Shown: positions 51,765 through 61,309 of the stretch, one piece after another
Layout: the number at the start of each line of letters is the position of its first letter
Position numbering within the stretch: position 1 is the first letter of the stretch
NCBI GenBank assembly: GCA_018222965.1
Contig: JAAEZH010000015.1
Coordinates: 54,219 to 118,218 of the forward strand
DNA length: 64,000 nt
Direction of reading: 5' to 3'
Origin: Bacteroidota bacterium
GTDB lineage: Bacteria; Bacteroidota; Bacteroidia; Chitinophagales; Saprospiraceae
Program-made: the position numbers and the translations under genes
Notes under the pieces: generated by a model
The model's input: the letters and a program-made list of their open reading frames with translations, nothing else
Databases searched by the model: none
Told to the model about the DNA's origin: nothing

Positions 51765-53462
51765 TTAGATTTTCTGAAAACGCAGACTTTTTAAACCTGA
51801 ATCTGTGCGGATACTCAACAGGTAAGTACCTGCAGGCAAACTGCTCACATCTACGCTTTCGCGAATGCCGGATTGCGCACCCAGGCTTTGTGTCTGAATA
51901 AGCTGTCCAAGCATATTGCGAACCTCAAGCTCTACAAAACCGGGCTGAGTCCCCAAATCTGCACTCAAGAAAAGCTGGTCTGTAGTTGGATTCGGCGAAA
52001 GCCGGAAACTGCCTTCCAGTTCCACTGAAGCAGTAGAAGTAACATCGGTAACAACAATGGTCATCAGATAATCATCGCTGCTGAAAATGCCATCTTCATT
52101 AGACACTTTAAATTGAAAACTCGCATAAGGATTTCCAAATTCATCCGGCAGAGGCGTAAATACGAGTGTAGGAATGTCTGCTGCCGGGATTTCCTGGTTT
52201 TCAACCACCGGAACGGTGTTTAGCGTAAGCTCTCCCGCAAGAGGCAGAGACAACAGTTTCACCACGCCAAGCACATCGCCGGAAGAATCGTCAAAATTGA
52301 AATCGCTTTCCACAAAAGCGTACTCCGTATCTTCCTGCATGGTCACCTGAGCATCGGCTGCCGCCGGGACTGCTGAAAGGTTTTCGTAATACTGAAAAGC
52401 ACCGTATACAGCGCCGGCAAGCATGTCTAAATCGCCGTCGGCATCAAAATCTCCACTTGACAAAACCGGCAAATTAGGCGGTGCCGCCATGTCGAATGGA
52501 TTCATTTCTACCTCAATAAAGGCAGGAGAAGTAGGTGTGCCGGCATTTTCCTGAAAGGCAATACTATAAGTGTAGTTGAGGATATCAATATCACCAAAGA
52601 ACACATCCAAATCGCCATCATTATCCACATCAGCCAGATGCGGAATCAGTACAAAGGGCGAGCCCTGCAAACCGAAGGCACCCATTTCCGGGTCTTCAAA
52701 GACAGGTGATTCGGGAGTGCCTGAGTTTTCCAGAAAATGCAGGACACCGGAATAATCGCCAACCACCAAATCCAAATCGCCATCGCCGTCGAGATCCCCA
52801 AAAACAGGAGTGCTTATCCCATAAAAAGGTTGAATATCAAATGGCCCGTCAACCGGAGCTGCAAAAGCAGGAGCCTCCGCTGTTCCTGTGTTTTCATAAT
52901 AGGACATACCCCCGTCGTAATAATTTCCGACCAGCAAATCCAAATCGCCGTCATTATCCAGGTCGCCCGCAGTAAGTACGGTCATTTCGTTGCCTGGTGA
53001 CAGTCCAAAAGGATTTTCTACCGGATTTCCAAAAGCAGGAGCATCAGGAGTTCCGGAGTTTTCGTAATAGTAAAAAACGCCTCCTCCGTAATCGAGATAA
53101 GAAGCGCCCAGCAAATCCAAATCACCGTCATTATCCAGGTCAAAAGCCTGAACAAGATTTACATCCGATGGAGTAGCCAACCCAAAAGGATTGGTTTGCA
53201 ACGGACCAAAAGTCTGAGCCTGGACCTGCGGTGCGTATCCCAATCCCAGGACCAATGCTGCACCGGCAATAGCCTTGCGCAGTTTGTTTCCGGCAATTAC
53301 GCCGCGCAGGCGCTTATACAGGTACCGTAGTCGGTAAAGGAGATCTTCCTGTTTCTTTTCAGATAATTCCCGAAAACGTCCCGACTGAATCAGCCGGTTG
53401 ATTCTTTTAGAGTGATACTTTAATTGTCTGAAGTGTCTGGCATAATGTACGCGTCTCTTCAT
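51765..53462 (-). CDS. FG-GAP/VCBS-repeat surface protein with type IX sorting domain (2)
   Basis: 565 residues, same architecture as its downstream paralog: basic extension (RQLKYHSKRINRLIQSGRF region), signal core KAIAGAALVLGLGYAPQVQAQ, five FG-GAP units (DLDNDGDLDLLGAS, DLDNDGDLDLLVGNY, DLDGDGDLDLVVGDY, DVDNDGDLDVFFGD, DFDADGDLDMLAGA), one cadherin/VCBS-like domain and a T9SS tail (LSPNPTTDQLFLSADL ... LPAGTYLLSIR). It begins 11 bp after the NRDE gene, so the four genes from the nitroreductase down form one likely transcript. Confidence 0.9.
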   Translation of the reverse strand: MKRRVHYARHFRQLKYHSKRINRLIQSGRFRELSEKKQEDLLYRLRYLYKRLRGVIAGNKLRKAIAGAALVLGLGYAPQVQAQTFGPLQTNPFGLATPSDVNLVQAFDLDNDGDLDLLGASYLDYGGGVFYYYENSGTPDAPAFGNPVENPFGLSPGNEMTVLTAGDLDNDGDLDLLVGNYYDGGMSYYENTGTAEAPAFAAPVDGPFDIQPFYGISTPVFGDLDGDGDLDLVVGDYSGVLHFLENSGTPESPVFEDPEMGAFGLQGSPFVLIPHLADVDNDGDLDVFFGDIDILNYTYSIAFQENAGTPTSPAFIEVEMNPFDMAAPPNLPVLSSGDFDADGDLDMLAGAVYGAFQYYENLSAVPAAADAQVTMQEDTEYAFVESDFNFDDSSGDVLGVVKLLSLPLAGELTLNTVPVVENQEIPAADIPTLVFTPLPDEFGNPYASFQFKVSNEDGIFSSDDYLMTIVVTDVTSTASVELEGSFRLSPNPTTDQLFLSADLGTQPGFVELEVRNMLGQLIQTQSLGAQSGIRESVDVSSLPAGTYLLSIRTDSGLKSLRFQKI

Positions 53463-53473
53463 GGTTTGGAGTT

Positions 53474-54184
53474 TTAATGGTAATTAATGTCCTCCTGTTT
53501 TTTTGTATCGCGCAGGAGGTCCACGTAAGTAAATTCTTGATTCGTCCCGGAGCGCACTATTCGCGAGATGCTAACGGTGCGCACTTTATTCTGACGATTC
53601 ATGACGAGGTCATTATAAGAATCGCCATCGCCTGTATAACGGTGAAAGGTAAGAATCTGCTCCGAGTCCGGGTCGGGATTTTGCGTTAAAAAAGACTTAA
53701 ACCACTTCCGGCGCTTCTTCTGAGCCTCCTCATCATACAAAGGAGCAGATGCCCAGATATAAGGACGGGAAAAATCCAGCTTTAGTTGGTATAATTTCGA
53801 CTCATCCCATCGAATTTCCCACAAAATGTCGTTTTCTATCACCAAAAAAGTAAAAGGTTCCATGCCTTCGAAGCGATAATGTCGGCAAAACTGATTTACA
53901 TCCCTAAACGAAAAATAATCGAGTACCATGAGTCCCCGGCTGCGTCGATAGGGCGGACGGTGCTTGTGCTTCACAAAAGCGCCATTGAGCAGGCACACCA
54001 GTTGCCCGCGATCAGAAACGGCCACCCAGGTGCCTCCTGCAGTCGTATCTCTGGGAAAAAGAAGCTCCCGGTCAAACATTTCTGTTTTGTCCAGGTTTTC
54101 GGGAGAGCGGTGAGGAGCCTCGTCGCGATTGGTGGTGAAGGTATAATCTCCTTTACCATCGGGAATGAATGTAACTGTACACAT
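53474..54184 (-). CDS. NRDE (TANGO2-like) family protein
   Basis: Begins MCTVTFIP followed by FTTNRDEAPHR: N-terminal Cys-type start and N-R-D-E motif that give the family its name. GTWVAVSDRGQLVCLLNGAF is the second conserved block. 236 residues. The eukaryotic relative TANGO2 is linked to lipid or haem handling; bacterial role unclear. It sits 5 bp after the nitroreductase gene. Confidence 0.88.
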   Translation of the reverse strand: MCTVTFIPDGKGDYTFTTNRDEAPHRSPENLDKTEMFDRELLFPRDTTAGGTWVAVSDRGQLVCLLNGAFVKHKHRPPYRRSRGLMVLDYFSFRDVNQFCRHYRFEGMEPFTFLVIENDILWEIRWDESKLYQLKLDFSRPYIWASAPLYDEEAQKKRRKWFKSFLTQNPDPDSEQILTFHRYTGDGDSYNDLVMNRQNKVRTVSISRIVRSGTNQEFTYVDLLRDTKKQEDINYH

Positions 54185-54189
54185 GCCTG

Positions 54190-54861
54190 TTATTTTCCGT
54201 CGTATAATTCCATAATTTCTTCCAGCGGCTTTCGCCGAAGGTCGGGAACTTCGGTCCCGTCTTTAGGGTATCCTACGGGTAACAACAAGAAAGCTCGTTC
54301 GTTTTCCGGGCGATTGAGGATATTTTGCAGGAAATTCATCGGACTGGGAGTGTGGGTCAGGGTTACCAGTCCGGCATTATGGATAGCTGAGATTAAAAAC
54401 CCGGCAGCCAGCCCAACCGATTCATTGACGTAATAATTTTTTTGCCGTTCCCCATCCACCAGGTCGTAGGCTTTTTTAAATACGATAATCAACCAGGGGG
54501 CGATTTCCAGAAATGGCTTGTGCCAATCCGTTTCAAAGGGCTCCAGATCTTTTAGCCAGCTGTCGCTCATTCGTCCGTGGTAATTTTCATACTCCTCTTT
54601 TTCAGCCGCTTTGCGTATCTCTTTCTTGATGGCAGGATCCGAAACCGCACAGAAGGTCCAGGGTTGCTTATGTGCCCCGGAAGGAGCCGTGCCGGCTGTA
54701 CGTATTAGATTTTCAATCACTTTCTGCGGCACCGCTTTGTCGGAAAACTCCCGGATACTGCGGCGGCGATCCATGTACTGATAATAGTTGTCAACCCGCT
54801 CCATCATCTCAGAATCTTCATAGCGCGGGCCTTTATAGGGAATGAATGTGGCTTTGTTCAT
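54190..54861 (-). CDS. nitroreductase-family FMN protein
   Basis: FMN-dependent nitroreductase fold of 223 residues: RRSIREFSDKAVPQKVIENLIRTAGTAPSGAHKQPW at about 33-68 is the FMN-binding start, and LLPVGYPKDGTEVPDLRRKPLEEI the C-terminal motif. It matches the subgroup resembling iodotyrosine deiodinase and BluB-like enzymes. Cytoplasmic; substrate unknown. First gene of the run with NRDE and the FG-GAP proteins. The palindrome core TTCGCCGAA occurs in its 3' end (54231). Confidence 0.9.
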   Translation of the reverse strand: MNKATFIPYKGPRYEDSEMMERVDNYYQYMDRRRSIREFSDKAVPQKVIENLIRTAGTAPSGAHKQPWTFCAVSDPAIKKEIRKAAEKEEYENYHGRMSDSWLKDLEPFETDWHKPFLEIAPWLIIVFKKAYDLVDGERQKNYYVNESVGLAAGFLISAIHNAGLVTLTHTPSPMNFLQNILNRPENERAFLLLPVGYPKDGTEVPDLRRKPLEEIMELYDGK

Positions 54862-54976
54862 GCCGATAAATATAGGGTACCTCTTTGAATTGATTCAAAA
54901 ACTCCAGGCGCATTTCAGCTGTTGGTCCTGCGGAAGTCGATTATGACTAAATTAGCCCTTCCAAAATTGCCTGTCC

Positions 54977-56395
54977 ATGAGAGATCAAATACTTAAACTA
55001 CAAGAAGCCTCTGCTGCCCTCGAGCCCAATGCTCAAACCCGTGCTGCCTGGACCGGGGCTGTCCATAAATACGCCGAAGAATTTATCGATCAGATCGATC
55101 AACTCAACGCCTATGACCCCGGTGATGGGAAAGAAGTGCTGGATCTGCCTTTCGGCGAAAAAGGCCATGCGATGGAAGACATCCTCCAAACACTAAAAAA
55201 GGGCATGGACCGGGCCGGCATCAATCCGGCCAGCGGTGGGCACCTGGGCTACATTCCGGGGGGTGGCATTTATCCCAGTGCACTCGGCGATTACCTGGCA
55301 GCCGTTACCAATAGATATGCAGGTATCTTTTTCGCCAATCCCGGAGCGGTGCGCATCGAAAATGCCCTGATCCGGTGGATGTGCGACATGATCGGATATC
55401 CGGAAGGATCGCTTGGCAACCTCTCTTCCGGTGGTTCTATTGCTAATCTGATTGCCATAACCGCCGCTCGCGATTGGAAAGAAATCAAATCCAGGGATGT
55501 CGAAAATGCCGTAATCTATCTGACCGAACAAGTACATCACTGCGTACACAAAGCCATCCGTATCGCCGGACTGGCAGAAGCGCAGGTACGATACATACCC
55601 ATGGATAACGCCTTTCGCATGGATGCCGATTTACTTAAAAAGCAGGTAGCAGAAGATTTAACAGCCGGACACAGACCCTTTATGATAGTCGCCTCTGCCG
55701 GAACCACCGACACGGGTGCCATCGACCCGCTCGACAAAATAGCCGACATCGCTGAGGCAAACGATTTATGGTTACACATTGATGCAGCTTATGGCGGATT
55801 CTTTATGCTGCTGGATGATCTCAAAGACTGCTTTCGCGGAATAGAACGGTCAGACAGCCTGGCCATTGATCCACACAAAGGTTTATTCTTAGCCTATGGA
55901 CTGGGGGCTGTACTCGTAAAGAATGTAGAAGCATTACAACGCACCCATTTTTACCGGGCCAGCTACATGCAGGATGCGGCAGCTAACGGATACGAGGGCA
56001 ATCCCGCCGACCTCTCCCCCGAACTCACCAAACACTTCCGGGGCCTGCGTATGTGGATGGCACTGCAGTTATTTGGTACCGAGCCATTCGTTGCCTGTCT
56101 GAAAGAAAAACATTTGCTTGCCCGTTACTTCCATCAGGAGATCCAAAAGCTCGGTTTTGAAGTCGGGCCATCGCCAGACCTCTCGGTCCTCATTTATCGA
56201 TATGTACCAAAGGATGGAGATGCCGATGCTTTCAATCAAAACCTGGTCGAGAAAATCCGGGAAGACGGGCGTCTTTTTGTTTCCTCAACTACTATACATG
56301 GTCAATTTTGGATACGACTGGCTGTGCTGTCATTCCGAACGAAACTATGGCATATTGATCTGTTGTTGGAAATGCTTGGGGAGGAGGTTGATTAA
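54977..56395 (+). CDS. PLP-dependent group II decarboxylase (aromatic-L-amino-acid type)
   Basis: Pyridoxal-phosphate enzyme of 472 residues decarboxylating aromatic or acidic amino acids. SGGSIANLIAI near 155-165 binds phosphate, HIDAAYGGF near 260 is the cofactor-stacking and Asp region, and SLAIDPHKGL carries the Schiff-base Lys (near residue 301). The GGHLGYIPGGGIYPSALGDYL start matches the group II fold. Substrate not determinable from sequence. Confidence 0.92.
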   Translation: MRDQILKLQEASAALEPNAQTRAAWTGAVHKYAEEFIDQIDQLNAYDPGDGKEVLDLPFGEKGHAMEDILQTLKKGMDRAGINPASGGHLGYIPGGGIYPSALGDYLAAVTNRYAGIFFANPGAVRIENALIRWMCDMIGYPEGSLGNLSSGGSIANLIAITAARDWKEIKSRDVENAVIYLTEQVHHCVHKAIRIAGLAEAQVRYIPMDNAFRMDADLLKKQVAEDLTAGHRPFMIVASAGTTDTGAIDPLDKIADIAEANDLWLHIDAAYGGFFMLLDDLKDCFRGIERSDSLAIDPHKGLFLAYGLGAVLVKNVEALQRTHFYRASYMQDAAANGYEGNPADLSPELTKHFRGLRMWMALQLFGTEPFVACLKEKHLLARYFHQEIQKLGFEVGPSPDLSVLIYRYVPKDGDADAFNQNLVEKIREDGRLFVSSTTIHGQFWIRLAVLSFRTKLWHIDLLLEMLGEEVD

Positions 56396-56506
56396 ATGGT
56401 GTATTGGTGTATTGGTGAAAAGTAAAATGGTGGATTTCGTTTAGCGTTGAGCGGAATATTACGGCCCTTTGTATTACGGCATTTCCGATAAACGCTTTAC
56501 GAACTT

Positions 56507-56569
56507 TTCCGTTCGTTCCGTTTGTTCCGTTTGTTCCGTTTGTTCCGTTTGTTCCGTTTGTTCCGTTTT
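56507..56569. repeat. tandem 9-bp repeat TTCCGTTTG, seven units
   Basis: Units start at 56507, 56516, 56525, 56534, 56543, 56552 and 56561; the first has a C for T and the last ends in T. The array lies between two convergent PLP-enzyme genes. A 9-bp unit preserves reading frame in any translation but no ORF uses it. Confidence 0.9.
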
Positions 56570-56595
56570 ATTAATTGAAAATTAAACCCTAAAAA

Positions 56596-57795
56596 TTAAG
56601 AATTCTCACTTAACCCCCTCACCGCATTCTCCAGTTCTGCTTCCGTATTATAATAGTGGGGAGAAAAACGCAATGCCCATTCTGTATGCTTCCGTTGCAG
56701 ATCAAAACGGGCGTAGGGCAGGTAATTGATCGACGCATTTATCCTTTTTGCCCGGAGATCAGCGATTAGCTTTTCCGGACTTATTTCTTTTTCAATAGCC
56801 ATGGTAACGATCCCTGCTTTTTGGCCGCCTTCGTCGAGCAAACGAACCTGGGGGACCTCAGCCAACAGCCCGCGTAATTTCTCGGCCAGATAGTTGACCC
56901 TACTTCGAATCTTGTCCAATCCGATCTTATTGGCATAGGCAGTGGCTTCTCTTGCTCCGGCAACCAGAGCCCAGGATCGTTCCCACAATTCAAAGCGAGT
57001 AGCATCCGGCTTCAGGGTATAGCCTTCATCACTGGTCCAGGTTGCTCCGTGGAGATCGGGGAATATAGGTTCCAGGTTTTCATCCAAAACACGATCTGAG
57101 GCGTAAAGGAACCCGACACCTCGCGGTCCGCGCATAAATTTGCGGAAAGTGGCCGTCAGGAAATCGCAACCGATCTTAGTTACATCAAGCGGCATCTGCC
57201 CGGCAGATTGGCAGGCATCCACCAGGTACCAGGTATCCATATCTTTTACCAGCCGGCCCGCACCTTCCACATCCTGGATGAGACCGGAGCTGGTAGGTAC
57301 ATGGGTGACAGCCAGCAATTTTGGCTGGCATTTTTTCAACTTTGATTCCAGGTCTTCCAGACTCATACCGCCATTCGCCGAAAGGCTGCAATACACGATC
57401 TTTGCCTGAAACCTCTTTTGCAAATAAAGGAAGGCAATTTGATTGGAAGCATAATCATCAAAAGTGGTCAGGATCACATCCCCTTTCTCAAAAGGAATGC
57501 TGCTCAGGGCTCGATTGTAGGCATCGGTTGAGCTGGTCGCATGGGCTATATTCTTTGCCGGACAATGAAGCAATTTGCCCAACTCGGTGTAAAAGGCATC
57601 CAGTTGTTGCTTTTGCATGGCCGCCGCTTCATAGCCACCGATCTGATTCTCGAGTGATAGGTGGGCACGAACGGCCTCCAAAACAGGTTTGGGCATCAGA
57701 GAAGCGCCGGCATTGTTTAGGTGGATGCGTTGAATGCTGCCGGGGGTGTCTTTTCGGTATTTGAGAAGTTCTTCTGTTGTCATTGAATTATCCAT
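56596..57795 (-). CDS. aminotransferase class V-fold PLP enzyme
   Basis: 399-residue fold-type I PLP enzyme of the cysteine-desulfurase/serine-glyoxylate aminotransferase class. IHLNNAGASLMPKPVLEAV starts the domain; ATSSTDAYNRALSSIPFEKGD, VDACQSAGQMPLDVTKIGCDFL and the Schiff-base Lys in TFRKFMRGPRGVGFLY near residue 218 are standard. No active-site Cys of SufS/IscS type is evident in the C-terminal loop, so it is probably not a desulfurase. Substrate unknown. Confidence 0.9.
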   Translation of the reverse strand: MDNSMTTEELLKYRKDTPGSIQRIHLNNAGASLMPKPVLEAVRAHLSLENQIGGYEAAAMQKQQLDAFYTELGKLLHCPAKNIAHATSSTDAYNRALSSIPFEKGDVILTTFDDYASNQIAFLYLQKRFQAKIVYCSLSANGGMSLEDLESKLKKCQPKLLAVTHVPTSSGLIQDVEGAGRLVKDMDTWYLVDACQSAGQMPLDVTKIGCDFLTATFRKFMRGPRGVGFLYASDRVLDENLEPIFPDLHGATWTSDEGYTLKPDATRFELWERSWALVAGAREATAYANKIGLDKIRSRVNYLAEKLRGLLAEVPQVRLLDEGGQKAGIVTMAIEKEISPEKLIADLRAKRINASINYLPYARFDLQRKHTEWALRFSPHYYNTEAELENAVRGLSENS

Positions 57796-58051
57796 GTATG
57801 CAACTTAAAAATTTTCTGGCAGGTTCTCCCTTAACACAGCTAATATGCTAAAGGCCATAAAGGATTCGTTTTATCCGCCCTTACAAAGCCGGAAAAGTTT
57901 TGAGAAACAATTATAGCATTGGAATTTTTCTATTTTTGTGAGCTGGGCAAGTTTGGTTTTTTAATGAAAAATGCCGTGCTTGTTGCCCCAAAAGAGCTTG
58001 ATCTGACTGACATTTCAGGCAGAAAGCTGTCCACTAAATCGGACTCAATAC

Positions 58052-60529
58052 ATGGCCAAGAAAAAAAAGAAGGGACAACTGTCGTTGCGATTAGGATTGA
58101 ATGATGAGCGGATTCCGAAGTTGCTCGGACTGATCTTGTTGTTTATCGCACTTGTTCTTTTCGTATCTTTTACATCCTACCTTTTTACCTGGGAAGCTGA
58201 CCAGGCAGGTGTGCTGCATTTTTCCTGGCGCACCCTATTGCAGTCTGATCTGCAAATGTCGAATGCCATGGGCCGTATGGGAGCGATTATCTCCAATATG
58301 TTTTTCTACTATGGTTTTGGACTCCCCTCCTATGTATTCGTGTTCCTTTTGGGGGTTTATGGCAATGACCTCCTTCGGCGAGAGCCGCTCAGCAAAAATC
58401 GAAAACTGCTGATTTACTGCCTGGTATTCATGGTGGTATTTTCTGTATTCCTGGAGTTTGTTTTCCAGGCTGCCGAATTCCCCTGGGGAGGTGCTTTTGG
58501 AGAACGCCTCAGCAACTGGATCACCGGATTCATTGGAACCTTTGGGACTGCTGTATTATTCTTGTTCCTTCTTGTCGGACTTATTGTTTGGGTATTGAAT
58601 CCAAACTTCAACGACCTCACATTCGATAAAGCCGTTAAAGAAACCCGTTACAAAGTAGAAGAGATCATCAGCGGTCGCGGACGGCGTAAAAAACCGGTCA
58701 CCGCAACCGCCGAGAATGCCTCCAAATCAGAGACAAAAAAACCGGAGGAGGAAAAAGAAGAAACCGTTGCCACCCTTCGACCAGGACAACGGGGAAACGA
58801 TTCAGACCAAAACGACAAAGAAAGTCAGTTACAGTTTGAACTGGAAGAAGAGGTAAATGCCAAAAAGGCCAAAATGAAACAGTCGGTCGATCCCGACACC
58901 GAACTGGAAATTCAGGATTCAGCACCGGATCATCTAATCACTATTCCTTCCGAATCGGGACCTACTCCACTCAATGCTCCCAAGCAACCGGAAGACGGGA
59001 AGATTGGAGAACCCTACGATCCAAAACGCGATCTGTCTTCCTACGAATATCCAACCATCTCTCTCCTGGATGACTATGCCGATCAAAAAGTTGAGATTGA
59101 CCGGGCAGAGCTGGAAGCCAACAAGGATCAGATCATTGCAACCCTGCTCAACTACAAAATTGAGATTACCAAGATTCGGGCAACGATTGGCCCGACCGTG
59201 ACGCTTTACGAAATTATTCCGGCTCCCGGTGTACGGATTTCCAAGATCAAGAACCTGGAAGACGACATCGCACTGAGTCTGGCTGCATTGGGTATCCGGA
59301 TCATTGCCCCCATTCCCGGAAGGGGAACCATTGGTATTGAAGTGCCAAACAAGAAAAAGCAGATTGTATCGCTGAAGGAAGTCTTGATGTCAGACAAGTT
59401 CAAGAATTCCAAAATGGACTTGCCCATTGCGCTGGGTAAAACGATCTCCAATGAGGTGTTTGTGGCCGACCTGGCTAAGATGCCTCACTTGCTGATTGCA
59501 GGTGCTACGGGTCAGGGTAAGTCAGTAGGTATCAACACCATTTTGATGTCCATCCTCTACAAAAAGCACCCGGCAGAAGTGAAACTGGTGCTGATTGACC
59601 CCAAGAAGGTGGAGCTTTTCCCTTTTGCGAAGTTGTTTAAGCATTTCCTGGGCACCCTGCCAGATGAGGAAGAGCCGATTACAACAGAAACCAATCGGGT
59701 TATCCATACCCTTAACTCCCTTTGCATTGAGATGGACACCCGCTATAACATGCTCAAAAAAGCACATGCGCGGAACCTTCGGGAGTACAACGAAAAATTC
59801 ATTGCCCGCAAACTCAATCCGAATAACGGACATAAATACCTGCCATTAATCGTACTGGTAATCGACGAGTTTGCTGACCTGATCATGACCGCAGGTAAGG
59901 AAGTAGAACTTCCGATTGGGCGTCTGGCCCAGCTGGCCCGGGCGGTTGGTATTCACCTGATCATTGCAACGCAACGGCCATCGGTAAACATCATCACCGG
60001 TGTAATTAAAGCCAATTTCCCGGCACGTATTGCTTATAAAGTAACGGCCAAAGTCGATTCCCGTACCATCCTGGATGCCGGTGGTGCTGATCAGCTGATT
60101 GGCAGAGGAGATATGTTGTTGTCTGTTGGCGGCGATATGATCCGACTCCAATGTGCCTTTGTTGACACCCCGGAAGTGGAACGTGTTATTAGCTTTATCG
60201 GAGACCAACCTGGTTATCCGGAGCCATTCTGGTTGCCGGAATTCCACGGCGACGATGCCACCATTGGTGACACGGGAATCAAATACTCCGAAGTGGATGA
60301 GATGTTTGAAGATGCGGCCCGACTGATCGTGCAAAACCAGCATGGATCAACCTCTATGATACAGCGTCGTCTCAAGCTCGGTTACAACCGGGCAGGCCGG
60401 ATCATGGATCAACTTGAAGCCATGGGCATTGTTGGTCCGAATGAAGGCAGCAAAGCACGTGAAGTATTAATCTACGATGAAATGGAGCTTGAGCGTTACC
60501 TCGACGACTTGAAGCAGAATAAGAATTAG
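58052..60529 (+). CDS. ftsK: DNA translocase
   Basis: FtsK/SpoIIIE moves chromosomal DNA through the closing septum. 825 residues: four membrane helices at the N-terminus (about 24-46, 75-103, 112-134, 162-186), a charged linker with many K and E, then the motor: LLIAGATGQGKSVGIN Walker A near 485, VLVIDEFADLIM Walker B near 602, RPSVNIITG loop near 648, and the C-terminal gamma winged helix (MIQRRLKLGYNRAGRIMDQLE near 772). ATG at 58052 gives MAKKKKKGQ, a usual FtsK start. A TATTTTTG -7-like box lies at 57931-57938. First gene of a run with the phosphodiesterase (11 bp) and metalloprotease (22 bp). Confidence 0.95.
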   Translation: MAKKKKKGQLSLRLGLNDERIPKLLGLILLFIALVLFVSFTSYLFTWEADQAGVLHFSWRTLLQSDLQMSNAMGRMGAIISNMFFYYGFGLPSYVFVFLLGVYGNDLLRREPLSKNRKLLIYCLVFMVVFSVFLEFVFQAAEFPWGGAFGERLSNWITGFIGTFGTAVLFLFLLVGLIVWVLNPNFNDLTFDKAVKETRYKVEEIISGRGRRKKPVTATAENASKSETKKPEEEKEETVATLRPGQRGNDSDQNDKESQLQFELEEEVNAKKAKMKQSVDPDTELEIQDSAPDHLITIPSESGPTPLNAPKQPEDGKIGEPYDPKRDLSSYEYPTISLLDDYADQKVEIDRAELEANKDQIIATLLNYKIEITKIRATIGPTVTLYEIIPAPGVRISKIKNLEDDIALSLAALGIRIIAPIPGRGTIGIEVPNKKKQIVSLKEVLMSDKFKNSKMDLPIALGKTISNEVFVADLAKMPHLLIAGATGQGKSVGINTILMSILYKKHPAEVKLVLIDPKKVELFPFAKLFKHFLGTLPDEEEPITTETNRVIHTLNSLCIEMDTRYNMLKKAHARNLREYNEKFIARKLNPNNGHKYLPLIVLVIDEFADLIMTAGKEVELPIGRLAQLARAVGIHLIIATQRPSVNIITGVIKANFPARIAYKVTAKVDSRTILDAGGADQLIGRGDMLLSVGGDMIRLQCAFVDTPEVERVISFIGDQPGYPEPFWLPEFHGDDATIGDTGIKYSEVDEMFEDAARLIVQNQHGSTSMIQRRLKLGYNRAGRIMDQLEAMGIVGPNEGSKAREVLIYDEMELERYLDDLKQNKN

Positions 60530-60540
60530 AAATACGATCT

Positions 60541-61287
60541 ATGAAGATCATCCAGCTTACCGATCTCCACATACCGGGACCGGATGACGATGCCCATGGT
60601 GTCGATGTTCGGCAGAATTTTCTGCACTTGCTGGATGCGATCAAAGAAGTTAAGCCGGATCAACTAATTATAACCGGAGATCTCTGCCACACAGCCCCCG
60701 TTCGCAGTACCTATACATGGATTGGGGAGCAACTCGACAAACTTGAAATCCCGGTCAGCTTTCTATCTGGCAACCACGACGATCCGACTATGCTTGCCGA
60801 AGAGCTGGGGGTAGAATCCTATTTAAACGACGGTGAATTATACGGAACCTTAGACTGGAACGGCGCGGATGTACTCTTTTTGGATACCAGTCCGGGAAAA
60901 ATGAGCACGGAGCAGAAAGCCTGGTTGCGCCGCACCTTAAGTGAGAGCAATCGCCCCAACCTGATCTTCATGCATCATCCGCCGGTATTGGCCGGAGTAC
61001 CATTTATGGATCAGAAGCATCCCTTCAAAGAGCGGGAAGAATTGGCGGAAATTTTTGAACAAACTGCTCGACACAGCTTTGTTTTTTGCGGCCACTATCA
61101 TGTCGAATGCCACATTCAGTTGCCCAATCTTAGTGTATATATCACGCCTTCTGCTTATTTTCAGATCGATCGCAATTATCGCGATTTTCATGTTGACCAC
61201 CGTCGTATTGCTTACCGTTGGATTGAATGGGAGCCCGATTCGGTATTGCGCACCGGGGTAAAATACTTCGACGGCCACGATCTGTAA
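60541..61287 (+). CDS. CpdA-like calcineurin-type phosphodiesterase
   Basis: Metallophosphoesterase of 248 residues. Metal and catalytic residues in order: IIQLTDLHIPG (D-x-H), IITGDLCHT (G-D), FLSGNHDD (G-N-H-D), IFMHHPPV (H) and FCGHYHVE (G-H-x-H). The layout matches 3',5'-cyclic-AMP phosphodiesterase CpdA, which is a reasonable but not proven substrate. It begins 11 bp after ftsK and probably shares its mRNA. Confidence 0.88.
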   Translation: MKIIQLTDLHIPGPDDDAHGVDVRQNFLHLLDAIKEVKPDQLIITGDLCHTAPVRSTYTWIGEQLDKLEIPVSFLSGNHDDPTMLAEELGVESYLNDGELYGTLDWNGADVLFLDTSPGKMSTEQKAWLRRTLSESNRPNLIFMHHPPVLAGVPFMDQKHPFKEREELAEIFEQTARHSFVFCGHYHVECHIQLPNLSVYITPSAYFQIDRNYRDFHVDHRRIAYRWIEWEPDSVLRTGVKYFDGHDL

Positions 61288-61309
61288 ACCATCATTTAAA
61301 CCAGGATAG

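Noticed and set aside
57919..58104. 61-codon ORF just upstream of and overlapping ftsK
   Set aside because: Wrong frame, no family, overlaps the well-supported ftsK start.
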